Shown here: one piece after another, positions 1-8,787 of the stretch
Layout: every line of letters begins with the position of its first letter
Numbering within the stretch: position 1 is the stretch's first letter
Assembly: GCF_040543805.1 (NCBI RefSeq)
Contig: NZ_JBEUMS010000014.1
Location: 149,142 to 213,141 of the forward strand
Length of the DNA stretch: 64,000 bases
DNA from: Arcicella rosea
GTDB taxonomy: Bacteria; Bacteroidota; Bacteroidia; Cytophagales; Spirosomataceae
Direction: 5' to 3'
Program-made: the position numbers and the translations under genes
The notes under the pieces: model-generated
The model's database searches: none
Told to the model about the DNA's origin: nothing
What the model saw: only the letters and a program-made list of their open reading frames with translations

Positions 1-1
1 C

Positions 2-133
2 CTCAGGGAAATTGATGCCACTGTTTATGGAGGCATTTACTCTAAAACAACAGCAAGTTCTTTGAATATTCTTCAAGAACTCGCTGAAAGCCTTTACAGA
101 AAACACAGACAAGTATTAGTACAAAGCACTTGA
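2..133 (+). CDS. C-terminal end of an unidentified protein (partial)
   Basis: An open frame runs from the left edge to a TGA at 131-133 and gives 43 residues ending in QVLVQST. It lies 18 bases upstream of the VWA gene in the same direction, so the two are probably co-transcribed. In Bacteroidota, BatA-type VWA genes usually follow MoxR, DUF58 and a small membrane protein gene, so this may be the tail of one of those. The fragment has no recognisable motif and no function is assigned. Confidence 0.55.
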   Translation, partial: LREIDATVYGGIYSKTTASSLNILQELAESLYRKHRQVLVQST

Positions 134-151
134 TGAGCATCAAGCAATTTT

Positions 152-1144
152 ATGGAAGATTGGTTTATAAAATATTGGTTTTTACCATCTACCCTTTCAA
201 GTTTTGATTGGGCAAATCCTTTCTTTTTATATAGTTTACCCATCATTCCGCTATTGTTTTTAATCAGAAGTTGGTTGCGTGGCAATGCTATTCAAAAATT
301 AAACATTGCTTTTCCTGCCAACGATATTCAATCTAACTGGATAAGTTATTTACGATTTGTCCCTGCTATTTTTTTGTTATTATCAATTACTTCAATGTTT
401 TTAGCCTTGGCTCGTCCGCAAAGAGTCGTTTCTGAAACAGAAGAATTTTCTGATGGGATTGATATTATGCTTGCTTTGGATATTTCAAAATCAATGGACA
501 GCAAAGATATTCCGCCAACAAGACTTGCAGTTGCACAGCATGTAGCGAAGAAATTTATCGGTGGCAGATTGTACGATAGAATCGGAATGGTTATTTTTTC
601 TGGAGAACCATATTCCCTTTGTCCACTTACAACAGACTATGAAATGTTGCAAGATTATGTAGATGAAATTTCGTCTGATTTAATTAAAACATCTGGCACA
701 GCCATTGGTAATGCTTTGGGAATGTGTATCAACCGTTTGAGAGAAATTGATTCAAAAAGTAAAGTAGCCATTTTGATTTCTGATGGAGATAATACCGCTG
801 GAAATCTCGACCCAGTAACATCGGCACAACTTGCCAAAGCTTTTGGTATTCGGGTTTACACGATTGCAGTAGGAAGTAATAAGAATGTAACCGAAAAAGT
901 AGATGAAGGTACATTGCGTGAAATTGCTAAAGTAAGCGAAGGGAAATTTTTTAGGGCAAAAGATGCCAAATCTTTAGAAACGATTTTTGAAGAAATTAAC
1001 CTTTTAGAAAAAGTTGAAATCAAGCAAAATAAATCTAGAAATGTTCGTGATTTCTATCATCCATATTTAAGATGGTCAATCGCTTTTTTACTTTTATCCT
1101 TTGCTTTTAAGAATACTTTTATGGGAAATATTTTAGAAGATTAG
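152..1144 (+). CDS. BatA-like von Willebrand factor A domain membrane protein
   Basis: The 330-residue protein has two N-terminal membrane segments (about residues 23-40 and 68-87), a VWA domain (about 104-285) and a third membrane segment near 307-320. The metal-ion-dependent adhesion site is intact: D110-I-S-K-S114, a Thr near 183 and an SDGD at 210-213. This order (two TM, periplasmic VWA, one TM) is that of BatA/BatB proteins from the Bacteroidota Bat aerotolerance operons, which work with MoxR ATPases in envelope stress or protein maturation. No BatB, BatC or BatD gene follows; an unrelated phosphate locus begins after a 264-base gap, so any operon lies to the left of the window. Confidence 0.85.
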   Translation: MEDWFIKYWFLPSTLSSFDWANPFFLYSLPIIPLLFLIRSWLRGNAIQKLNIAFPANDIQSNWISYLRFVPAIFLLLSITSMFLALARPQRVVSETEEFSDGIDIMLALDISKSMDSKDIPPTRLAVAQHVAKKFIGGRLYDRIGMVIFSGEPYSLCPLTTDYEMLQDYVDEISSDLIKTSGTAIGNALGMCINRLREIDSKSKVAILISDGDNTAGNLDPVTSAQLAKAFGIRVYTIAVGSNKNVTEKVDEGTLREIAKVSEGKFFRAKDAKSLETIFEEINLLEKVEIKQNKSRNVRDFYHPYLRWSIAFLLLSFAFKNTFMGNILED

Positions 1145-1259
1145 GCTAATCAATTCATAATCATTACAATATACAACACCAAAGTACTATAAAAACTATG
1201 ATAAGTATAAATATTGGCGATTATTATTTGTAAAAACTAGATTTAATAATTCCTTAACA

Positions 1260-1287
1260 TTGCGATAACTAAGTATTTATACCTTTG
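1260..1287 (+). promoter_or_regulatory. Bacteroidota-type promoter of the phosphate transporter gene
   Basis: TTG at 1260-1262 and TACCTTTG at 1280-1287 match the Bacteroidota sigma consensus (TTG and TAnnTTTG). The 17-base spacing is slightly short of the usual 19-21. Transcription would start near 1294 and leave a leader of about 115 bases, which contains a short hairpin (GAGTGA/TCGCTC near 1374-1390). Confidence 0.5.
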
Positions 1288-1408
1288 TGGCGAAATTACC
1301 AATATGAAAAACCACGATAATTGAAGATTTACTTATTGCTGTAAAAGTTTTTGTAAATTTTCATATTAACATTAGAGTGATTCGTCGCTCTTCAAATCAA
1401 TAAAAATA

Positions 1409-2863
1409 ATGTTCGGATTAGAAACTTCTCTATTCATTTTACTTTTCCTGTGTTTGTTTTTGGCTTGTGCCTTTGAGTTCGTCAATGGCTTTCACGATAC
1501 AGCAAATGCCGTAGCTACAGTAATTTATACAAATTCATTAAAACCTACACAAGCAGTAGTTTGGTCTGGATTTATGAATTTCTTAGGATTACTTACTGGT
1601 GGTGTTGGTGTTACCATGTCGATTATCGGTTTGCTGCCCACAGAGCTCCTCATCGACCCCAATGTTTATCATTCCATGGCAACAGCATTAGCGATGTTGA
1701 TTACTGCTATTCTTTGGAATTTGGGTACTTGGTATTTTGGTATTCCAGCTTCTTCTTCGCATACATTAATTGGTTCTATTATTGGTATTGGTGTAGGTTA
1801 TGCACTTTTACCTGAAAATAAAGCAGGTTTAGAAACCGTAAACTGGGACAAAGCCATCGAAATCGGTAGAGCGCTTTTATTATCTCCATTATTCGGTTTT
1901 GCAGTAGCAATCGTATTAATGTATATCATGAAAAAAGGTATCTCTAATAAAGATATTTTCAAAGAGCCTAAAAAAGATACTCCTCCACCAATGTGGATTC
2001 GTGTGATATTATTTACTACTTGTACTTTAGTAAGTTTCTTCCACGGTCGTAACGATGGACAAAAAGGAATTGGTTTAGTAATGATGATTTTGATTGCTTT
2101 TTTACCGGGCTATTTTGCCATCAATACTGATGTTGATCCATTCAAATTGCAAGCAGAAGTAAATACTGTTCAACAAGTAATTACTAAAATTGATACTACA
2201 AAATTATCAGCAACAGAGAAAGAAGGTTATCATAAAATCATTAAAGCAACTACAGGTTTAACTACAATTTTAGAAGATAAAACACTTACAAACGATAATT
2301 TGACGGTTGAGAAAAAATTAGAAATTCGTAAAGATGTTTTATCAATCAATAAATACGCTAAAAAATTATCTGAAAGTGATGCTGTTAGTTTGAGTAAAGA
2401 CGATAAAAGTGCTTTGAAAAAAGCAACTGCTGGTTCTTCTCCTGCTTTCTTTACTTTTGGAAATTCTGGAACTGGTTTATCATCATTAACAGATTTTGCT
2501 CCGACTTGGGTAATGTGGATGATTGCTCTTTCTTTAGGTTTAGGAACAATGATTGGCTGGAAACGTATTGTAGTAACTGTAGGTGAAAAAATCGGAAAGC
2601 AACATTTATCGTATGCACAAGGTGCTTCTGCTGAATTAGTTGCTTCATTTACCATTGCATTATCTACTATTTATAAATGGCCTGTATCAACTACGCACGT
2701 ACTTTCTTCGGGTATTGCAGGTTCGATGGTAGCTTCAAAAGGTATTAAAAACTTACAAGGCGGTACTGTTAAAAGTATCGTAATGGCTTGGGTACTTACT
2801 TTGCCTGTTACGATTTTAGTATCTGCTACAATATTCTATTTACTCCGTACAATTATCGGTTAG
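1409..2863 (+). CDS. Inorganic phosphate transporter, PiT family
   Basis: This is a 484-residue polytopic membrane protein of the PiT/PHO-4 family, which moves inorganic phosphate with H+ or Na+ across the inner membrane. Both inverted family repeats are visible. The first has GFHDTANAVAT at 27-37 and a downstream SSSHTLIGS. The second has FFHGRNDGQKG near 210 and PVSTTHVLSSG near the C-terminus. Between the halves is a hydrophilic stretch of about 110 residues rich in Lys and Asp, absent from compact bacterial PiT proteins but seen in larger family members. The gene ends at a hairpin. The two following genes encode outer-membrane proteins, one a phosphate-porin homologue, which suggests a phosphate-uptake locus. 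Confidence 0.93.
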   Translation: MFGLETSLFILLFLCLFLACAFEFVNGFHDTANAVATVIYTNSLKPTQAVVWSGFMNFLGLLTGGVGVTMSIIGLLPTELLIDPNVYHSMATALAMLITAILWNLGTWYFGIPASSSHTLIGSIIGIGVGYALLPENKAGLETVNWDKAIEIGRALLLSPLFGFAVAIVLMYIMKKGISNKDIFKEPKKDTPPPMWIRVILFTTCTLVSFFHGRNDGQKGIGLVMMILIAFLPGYFAINTDVDPFKLQAEVNTVQQVITKIDTTKLSATEKEGYHKIIKATTGLTTILEDKTLTNDNLTVEKKLEIRKDVLSINKYAKKLSESDAVSLSKDDKSALKKATAGSSPAFFTFGNSGTGLSSLTDFAPTWVMWMIALSLGLGTMIGWKRIVVTVGEKIGKQHLSYAQGASAELVASFTIALSTIYKWPVSTTHVLSSGIAGSMVASKGIKNLQGGTVKSIVMAWVLTLPVTILVSATIFYLLRTIIG

Positions 2864-2875
2864 TATTAAAATCTC

Positions 2876-2912
2876 AAGAGGGCGTATGGAAATAATTTCA
2901 TACGCTCTTTAA
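2876..2912 (+). terminator. Terminator after the PiT gene
   Basis: AAGAGGGCGTATG pairs with CATACGCTCTT (one bulged G) around a short loop, and CTTTAAG follows. It starts 13 bases after the PiT stop codon. Confidence 0.65.
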
Positions 2913-2961
2913 GTACCCGCTTACATTGCAATTACCCCAACTACCAATATAGAAAATCCAA

Positions 2962-3792
2962 ATGAAAAACGTTATTCTGTCTGCAATTTTATTGCTGACC
3001 TTGTCAAACTCGTCCTTTTCTCAAAGTCCACGACAGTATTATCATATTGCTAATGGTTGGACAGACATCAATATTTCAGGAAAAATTGCAGGGAAATTCA
3101 CTTGGCAATTAGAAAATCAGCATCGTCGTGAAGACATGCAAGGAGATTATAATTCAGGAACAACCACAGGGAATCCTTATAATAACCTCAACCAACACGT
3201 TTTTCGTCCTTGGCTACATTATCAATTCAATCCAAATATTCGTTTTTCTTTAATGCCTTTAGGCTGGATTGGTTCAAATCGTTTTAAAGAAGGGTCTCCT
3301 TCTGCTTTCTTTTCAGAAATCCGTGTTTCTCCACAAGTAATGTTAACGCAAAATTTTGGAAGAGTACGTATAGACAATAGATTGCGCTATGAATTTCGTT
3401 GGTTCGGACAAAATCAAGATGTAAACGACAAAAGCTTTTTGTATGGTGGCGATTTTTCTACCACTACTTTCAAAGAACGTTTTCGTTATCAATTAAAAGT
3501 AACTGTGCCAATCAACCATGCTAAAATGGATGATAATACTTTGTATGCCCAAACGTACAATGAACTATTTGTAAATACAGGCGAGCAAGTTGCAAATACA
3601 AATTTATTAGACCAAAACAGGGTATTAATTGGGCTTGGCTATAAATTCAACAAATATCTTGCCGTTGAAGCAGGCTATATGCAACAAACAATTTTCAAGT
3701 TTAACAATGCTACCAAAAGTAATGTTGACATCAATAATATTATTCAGCTAAACTTAGCTGTCAGTAATTTCGAACAGTTATTTAAGAAGTAA
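2962..3792 (+). CDS. DUF2490 outer-membrane protein
   Basis: A 276-residue secreted protein with a signal peptide ending near residue 20 (SSFSQ). The mature part is rich in aromatic residues and alternating beta patterns such as RFSLMPLGW and LRYEFRWFG, and ends in a beta-strand. This matches DUF2490 proteins, predicted small outer-membrane beta-barrels of Bacteroidota whose substrate is unknown. It lies between the PiT transporter and a porin O/P homologue in the same direction, so a role in outer-membrane passage linked to phosphate is possible but inferred only from position. Confidence 0.75.
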   Translation: MKNVILSAILLLTLSNSSFSQSPRQYYHIANGWTDINISGKIAGKFTWQLENQHRREDMQGDYNSGTTTGNPYNNLNQHVFRPWLHYQFNPNIRFSLMPLGWIGSNRFKEGSPSAFFSEIRVSPQVMLTQNFGRVRIDNRLRYEFRWFGQNQDVNDKSFLYGGDFSTTTFKERFRYQLKVTVPINHAKMDDNTLYAQTYNELFVNTGEQVANTNLLDQNRVLIGLGYKFNKYLAVEAGYMQQTIFKFNNATKSNVDINNIIQLNLAVSNFEQLFKK

Positions 3793-3883
3793 CCTTTAAA
3801 TAATTGCATATTGAGACAACCTCATTTATCAATATCTGATATTGCGGCTATCTCAGCTACCATTATAGATACTCTATAAATCA

Positions 3884-5095
3884 ATGAAAACTTTCAAGGG
3901 ACTTTTTGTTCTAATGACTTGCTGTGTCATTAGCTCAGTAACTTTTGCCCAAAATTTCTCGAGTGATTCCAAAAAAGAAGCACAAGCTCCTAAAAAATGG
4001 TTTGAAAAAATCTCATTAAGAGGTTATGCACAGGTTCGTTATAACCGTTTGTTAGAAACAAATGATAAAGTAAAATGTGAACAATGTGATAAATCTTGGG
4101 GCGAAAATGGTGGATTTTTTATCCGTCGTGGACGATTAATTTTCTCTGGAGATATTTCTGAGAGATTATACATTTACGTTCAACCAGATTTTGCTTCAAA
4201 TGTGAGTAATTCTTTTCAACATTCTTTGCAAATCCGTGATGCTTACTTTGATTTAGCTTTAGATTCAAAAAAAGAATTTCGTCTTCGTTTTGGACAAAGT
4301 AAAGTTCCCTACGGTTTTGAAAACATGCAGTCTTCACAAAACCGTTTAGCATTAGACCGTGCTGACCCAACAAACAGCCCAGTATCAAACGAACGAGATT
4401 TAGGAATTTTCTTTTATTGGGCTAAAGCGGAAATCCGTAAGCGTTTTGCTTACTTGGTTAGTTCAGGATTGAAAGGAAGTGGAGATTATGGTGTTTTTGC
4501 ATTTGGGCTTTATAACGGACAAAATGCCAACAAAGTAGAACACAATAATGAACCGCATGTGGTATCAAGAATTACGTATCCGTTTAAATTAAAATCAGGA
4601 CAAATCATTGAAACAGCTATTCAAGCTTATACAGGAAAATTTGTCATTGAAAAAAATACAAAAAACAAAGCAACTGAATCTTCTTTTATCGACCATCGTG
4701 TAGCGGCTACTTTGGTAGTCTATCCTCAACCTTTTGGTTTTCAAGCAGAATATAATATCGGAGAAGGTCCAGAGTTTAACCCAAGTACGACGACTACAGA
4801 AGTAAAAAAACTAAATGGTGGTTATGCTCAAGTAATGTATCGACAAAAAATCAATGACAATCACATTACACCATTTATCAAGTATCAATATTATAATGGT
4901 GGGAAAAAACATGAAATTGATGCAAGAAGATACATTGTAAAAGATTTAGAAATTGGTGCAGAATGGCAATTGAAAGATTATTTTGAGCTTACAGCAATCT
5001 ATACAATTTCGGATAGAACATTTGAAGATGTAGCCTTGCCAGACAATCATCAAACTGGAAATTTATTACGACTTCAAGCACAGTTTAATTTTTAG
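3884..5095 (+). CDS. Phosphate-selective porin O/P family protein
   Basis: A 403-residue outer-membrane protein with a signal peptide cleaved near residue 22 (TFAQ). The mature start (GYAQVRYNR, then GGFFIRRGRLIFSGDI) is the usual opening of the porin O/P family, and the chain ends in an aromatic-rich strand with a terminal Phe (LRLQAQFNF), as expected for Bam-inserted barrels. Family members in Pseudomonas select phosphate or pyrophosphate; selectivity here is not proven. The PiT gene upstream supports phosphate. A C-E-Q-C motif near residue 66 could form a disulphide. A strong terminator follows at once. Confidence 0.85.
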   Translation: MKTFKGLFVLMTCCVISSVTFAQNFSSDSKKEAQAPKKWFEKISLRGYAQVRYNRLLETNDKVKCEQCDKSWGENGGFFIRRGRLIFSGDISERLYIYVQPDFASNVSNSFQHSLQIRDAYFDLALDSKKEFRLRFGQSKVPYGFENMQSSQNRLALDRADPTNSPVSNERDLGIFFYWAKAEIRKRFAYLVSSGLKGSGDYGVFAFGLYNGQNANKVEHNNEPHVVSRITYPFKLKSGQIIETAIQAYTGKFVIEKNTKNKATESSFIDHRVAATLVVYPQPFGFQAEYNIGEGPEFNPSTTTTEVKKLNGGYAQVMYRQKINDNHITPFIKYQYYNGGKKHEIDARRYIVKDLEIGAEWQLKDYFELTAIYTISDRTFEDVALPDNHQTGNLLRLQAQFNF

Positions 5096-5100
5096 ACATA

Positions 5101-5138
5101 AAAAAAGAGTTGTCAATTCGAAACTGACAACTCTTTTT
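5101..5138. terminator. Bidirectional terminator between convergent genes
   Basis: GAGTTGTCA (5107-5115) pairs with TGACAACTC (5125-5133). A run of A on the left and T on the right lets it stop transcription from both the porin gene and the convergent phosphoesterase gene. Confidence 0.85.
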
Positions 5139-5140
5139 AT

Positions 5141-6421
5141 TTATGCTCGTTTTAATTCAAAAATGGTAATTTCTGGTGGCATTCCAATTCTGCCAGGATA
5201 ACCGATATAGCCATAACCACGGTTTACGTACAATTTTTGGTCTCCTTCTTCATATAAACCTCCCCATTGTTTATACACATATTGAGCTGGCGACCACGTT
5301 TCGTTACCAATTGTAATACCAAATTGCGTTCCGTGAGTATGTCCTGAAAACATCACATCAATATCTTTGAATTTGGTATTTACTTCCTTATCCCAATGGG
5401 TTGGATCGTGCGAAAGTAATAGCTTTACAGGTGCTTCCTCCGTTCCTTTCACCGCTTTTGATAAATTGCCATAGGTATGAAAACGATTTTGTCCACTAAT
5501 ATTTTGAACACCAATAATCGCTAGTTTTTCGCCACCTTGTTCAATAAATCGGTTTTCATCCATCAATAAATCGTAGCCCATTACTTTGTGCGCACGGATT
5601 AAATCATTTAGATTTTTCTGTTTTCCAATTAAATCATTATCCCAACGTACATAATCGGCATAATCATGATTCCCCAAAGTACTATAAACGCCCAAAGGGG
5701 CTTTTACTTTATTGAAAATATCAATGTATTCTTGTACTTCTGAAGCTAAATTATTCACTAAATCGCCCGTGAAGAAAACAGCATCTGGTTTTTCTTTCAT
5801 CAACATTTCTACACCGCCTTTCACAGCAACACGGTTGAAAAAAGAACCAGAGTGAATATCAGAAATCTGAGCGATGGTCATTCCATCAAATTGCTTCGGT
5901 AAATTTTTCAAAGCCAATTTTACTTTGCGTACTCTATAATCATGCGCCCCAGAAATAATTCCCCATGTTAACCCTAAAGCTGGCACAGCACCTGCAATCA
6001 CAGCCGTTTTCATCAAAAACTCACTTCTTGTAATAGGCGTATTTAAAGCTGAAGGTTGGTCGGGACTTGAAATAGATGTTGTTGTGGCTGTACTCGAAAA
6101 CTTAGAGACAATCAAACGGAATAATCGAACGATGTCGTCTATCAATAAAAAGAGTACCACAAATATTTTAGAGAAGTAATTAATAAAAACACCAACCATA
6201 ATAATGGTTCTTAGGTTTTTACCAAGCCATTCTGGAGGAGTAAAATTATAAAGCCACATGCCAAGCATAGTGATTGATGTAAGTCCCCAAAAAATGTATT
6301 TTGTAATGTTCTGAGTATTAGCTGAAGTATTTTGAATAGATACTTTTACGGCTTGCCAAACGTACCAATCAATCAATAAAAGTACAATTGATACAATTGG
6401 AATAATAATTAATTTATTCAT
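5141..6421 (-). CDS. Membrane-anchored metallophosphoesterase (YaeI-like)
   Basis: A 426-residue protein with three to four N-terminal membrane segments (residues 4-20, 43-60, 72-98), a Ser/Thr-rich linker, a further hydrophobic segment at 137-153 and a calcineurin-like phosphoesterase domain (about 181-426). Metal ligands are seen in order: SDIH (187-190), GDL (219-221), GNHD (250-253), LSHDP and GHTHG. The set is complete, so the enzyme should be active, facing the periplasm. The layout matches bacterial UDP-diacylglucosamine or phospholipid phosphoesterase-like proteins of the YaeI/YkuE type. The substrate cannot be read from the sequence. Confidence 0.88.
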   Translation of the reverse strand: MNKLIIIPIVSIVLLLIDWYVWQAVKVSIQNTSANTQNITKYIFWGLTSITMLGMWLYNFTPPEWLGKNLRTIIMVGVFINYFSKIFVVLFLLIDDIVRLFRLIVSKFSSTATTTSISSPDQPSALNTPITRSEFLMKTAVIAGAVPALGLTWGIISGAHDYRVRKVKLALKNLPKQFDGMTIAQISDIHSGSFFNRVAVKGGVEMLMKEKPDAVFFTGDLVNNLASEVQEYIDIFNKVKAPLGVYSTLGNHDYADYVRWDNDLIGKQKNLNDLIRAHKVMGYDLLMDENRFIEQGGEKLAIIGVQNISGQNRFHTYGNLSKAVKGTEEAPVKLLLSHDPTHWDKEVNTKFKDIDVMFSGHTHGTQFGITIGNETWSPAQYVYKQWGGLYEEGDQKLYVNRGYGYIGYPGRIGMPPEITIFELKRA

Positions 6422-6556
6422 TGAAGTATAAGGATATTTTTATCAGAAAAGAGTATTCAATAGTTTATTTTAACTATTTGATTAAACCCTAATTCAATGA
6501 CTTGGGTTCTGGATGTACTTATTTTTATGATAAACGGCAAAATCCTGTATTAAAAT

Positions 6557-7426
6557 TTACTTTTGTCGATATAACCTTTGGTAAGCCTGTGGCTTCATTT
6601 GCATTAAAGATTTGAAGGAACGGTTGAAATGAGAAAGATTATTAAAGCCGCTTTCAAAAGCTACTTGCGAAATACTGAGTTTCTCGCCTGCCAATAATTT
6701 ACAAGCATGCCCGATTCTGAGTTCTTGCAAAAACTGGAAATATGTTTTCCGAGTATGGGTTTTAAAGTAACGACAGAAAGAATTCACACTGATATTAGCT
6801 ACTTCGGCTACTTCTTCTAAAGTAATTTCTCTGGCAAAATTATTCAATGAAAAAGAGTAAATCATGTCAATTCTTCTAGTGTTATATTCATCTAAAGAAA
6901 CATTAAATTCTGTTTTTGATAAATCTGCAACATCATCTGAGCTGGCTATGTAACTCAAGATATTCAATAATTGAATTACTTTATCAATCCCAGTTGTATG
7001 AAGCATTTCCTCCATCAAAACACCAACTTTTTCACGAACAGCGCCGCCAACCAATAAACCTTTCTTTGCTTTTTGAAATAATTCATTCAATGAAACAGAT
7101 TCGGGTATTTTCATAAAACCATCTCCCCAAAAGTTTGGATTGAAGTGAATTACAACTGAACGTGACATTAAAGTAGAATTTTGTTCAAAATAATGTGGGT
7201 CGCTTCTGAAAAAATGCGGCACATTTGGTCCAATCATGATTAAATCATTTTCTTTGAAACTCCTCACACCATTTCCTACCAAAAGTGTTCCTGTTCCTTC
7301 AAAAATATATACAATTTCAATCTCAGGATGATAATGCCAGTGATTATAGAAAAATGGGACAAAATCTTTATTAACACTGAACGATTGCTCAGGCATTATC
7401 TGAACTTTTCTGAATAATGGCTTCAT
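6557..7426 (-). CDS. AraC-family transcriptional regulator with cupin domain
   Basis: A 289-residue regulator. The N-terminal half is a cupin sensor (HWHYHPEIEIVYIFEGTG, then a PNVPHFF segment). The C-terminal 95 residues hold two helix-turn-helix units: the first near LEEVAEVANISVNSFCRYF, the second with the family signature FESGFNNLSHFNRSFK. Members with this layout often sense sugars and activate catabolic genes. No sugar gene is adjacent: the neighbours are a phosphoesterase on the same strand and a divergent sigma factor, so its target is unknown. Confidence 0.9.
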   Translation of the reverse strand: MKPLFRKVQIMPEQSFSVNKDFVPFFYNHWHYHPEIEIVYIFEGTGTLLVGNGVRSFKENDLIMIGPNVPHFFRSDPHYFEQNSTLMSRSVVIHFNPNFWGDGFMKIPESVSLNELFQKAKKGLLVGGAVREKVGVLMEEMLHTTGIDKVIQLLNILSYIASSDDVADLSKTEFNVSLDEYNTRRIDMIYSFSLNNFAREITLEEVAEVANISVNSFCRYFKTHTRKTYFQFLQELRIGHACKLLAGEKLSISQVAFESGFNNLSHFNRSFKSLMQMKPQAYQRLYRQK

Positions 7427-7581
7427 TGTATGTAAATTATTACCGAAATAAAGTATTCAATAAAATTAATGCTAATATAGTATTAAAATGTACTAATAAC
7501 GGAAAAGTTTATGTAAGAAAAATACGCTCTCTTTGTAATGAAGTTTTTTAATAATTTATTGTAATAAAAATAGATTTAAAG

Positions 7582-8139
7582 ATGATTAAGCGTCAACATT
7601 ACGATAATTTTGAGCTTTGGCAAAGATTTAAGAAAGGAGATCAGCAGGCTTTTCACTTGATTTATAAATTAAATCATAAAGTTTTAGTCAATTATGGTAG
7701 TAAAATAACACAAGACATAGAACTTGTGAGAGATACCGTACAAGATTTATTCGTAAACTTATGGCTTAGAAAACACAATCTTGCCGATACCGACAATATT
7801 GAACCTTATTTAAAAACTTCATTGCGCCACGATTTAGTCAGGAAAATTACTGAGTCAAGAACGGGCGTTCCTTTCGATAATATTTCTGAACTTGCTCATC
7901 AGCTTGAAAAATATCATTTTTCATACATTCATGAAAATGAAGAACGAGAAGAGATGTTCGTAAAACTTGAAAAAGCATTATTGTCGTTGCCAAGTAGAGT
8001 ATCGCAGGCTTTAAAAATGAGATATTTCGATAAAATGGGTAATCAAGAAATTGCCACAAAAATGTCTATCAATTATCAATCTGTCAATAACAATATTCAC
8101 AGAGGTGTAGAAACACTAAGAATCGCAATGACTCAGTAA
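7582..8139 (+). CDS. ECF-type RNA polymerase sigma factor
   Basis: A 185-residue sigma-70 family protein with region 2 at about 20-85 (DTVQDLFVNLWLR is the usual core-binding and -10 segment) and region 4 at about 125-180 (LPSRVSQALKMRYF, then a helix-turn-helix NQEIATKMSINYQSVNN). The size and spacing are those of extracytoplasmic-function factors. No FecR-type anti-sigma or SusC/TonB partner follows, unlike most Bacteroidota ECF genes; the next 648 bases contain no protein gene. Its regulon is unknown. Confidence 0.87.
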   Translation: MIKRQHYDNFELWQRFKKGDQQAFHLIYKLNHKVLVNYGSKITQDIELVRDTVQDLFVNLWLRKHNLADTDNIEPYLKTSLRHDLVRKITESRTGVPFDNISELAHQLEKYHFSYIHENEEREEMFVKLEKALLSLPSRVSQALKMRYFDKMGNQEIATKMSINYQSVNNNIHRGVETLRIAMTQ

Positions 8140-8143
8140 TATA

Positions 8144-8198
8144 ATACTTGTCTGTTTGTTTTTGTGAATCCTTATCATCAAAAATAGCAGACAAGTAT
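8144..8198. repeat. 11-bp inverted repeat downstream of the sigma factor gene
   Basis: ATACTTGTCTG (8144-8154) is perfectly complementary to CAGACAAGTAT (8188-8198) with a 33-base loop. It begins five bases after the sigma stop codon. There is no T run, so it is either a weak terminator or an mRNA-stabilising hairpin. Confidence 0.5.
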
Positions 8199-8363
8199 CA
8201 CTTATATTTCTCATTTTTCTCTTCATTTTCCATCTTAAACAAGGCTATTTCCTGATTTTTTATCCTTGTTATATTTATTTCCTCAGATTCCATCTCTGTT
8301 TTTTTTCAGATAAAACCAAAATCCATCACTGGTTGAATATATCTTTTATTTATTTTGTTATCC

Positions 8364-8395
8364 TTTGTTAATACGTGTTCATACACATATATTTG
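8364..8395 (+). promoter_or_regulatory. Consensus Bacteroidota promoter inside a gene-free stretch
   Basis: TTTG at 8364-8367, 20 bases, then TATATTTG at 8388-8395 matches the -33/-7 consensus exactly. Predicted start of transcription is about 8402. No open reading frame follows for nearly 390 bases; a structured element ending in a T run does (8402-8563). Confidence 0.6.
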
Positions 8396-8401
8396 TCTAA
8401 A

Positions 8402-8563
8402 TAAATAACTAATCACAATTACCCACTAAATTTCTATAGCGATTATTTCATTGCTATAGTATGAACGACAATTACAGAACTCCTGAATTTTAATCTTTTA
8501 AGTTTCGAAAATCATAGTGGCGGCTTTGGTTTTTTAAGCAAAGATTATCACAGGAGTTTTTTT
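8402..8563 (+). ncRNA. Candidate structured small RNA or leader RNA
   Basis: Downstream of the consensus promoter are two hairpins. The first is CTATAGC (8434-8440) with GCTATAG (8453-8459). The second is a long stem: ACTCCTG (8479-8485) pairs with CAGGAGT (8551-8557), then a 6/4-base internal loop, then AATCTTT (8492-8498) pairs with AAAGATT (8540-8546), ended by seven T. The layout is that of an independently transcribed, intrinsically terminated RNA of about 160 bases. It matches no RNA family I recognise (6S, SRP, tmRNA and RNase P motifs are absent). It could instead be an attenuator for the thiolase gene 225 bases downstream. From 8564 to 8787 nothing further is seen. Confidence 0.45.
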
Positions 8564-8787
8564 ATTGCTTCATTCTGACTCATTCATGTCTTACAATTCC
8601 TTTTCACGGCTGAATTATGACCTTTATTCAAATTGAACACCAAATTACCTTTCTTCAAACCCTCTATTTTCTATGCATCAACTTTGTTGTTGTGACGCCT
8701 AAAACTTCTCAAAAAAAATCATCATAATGGTATGCAAGCATAATGAATTCGCTAAATTCGTAATAACATTATAAACAATCTTCAAAA

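Noticed and set aside
2230..2655. 141-codon open frame antisense to the PiT gene
   Set aside because: It mirrors the low-complexity hydrophilic insert of the PiT protein. Composition (Ser/Leu/Lys-rich) is what an antisense shadow gives, and there is no promoter or family match.
7582..8139. Sigma factor as part of a SusC/TonB-linked ECF/FecR system
   Set aside because: No anti-sigma, TonB receptor or SusD gene follows; the next 648 bases are protein-free and then beta-oxidation genes start.
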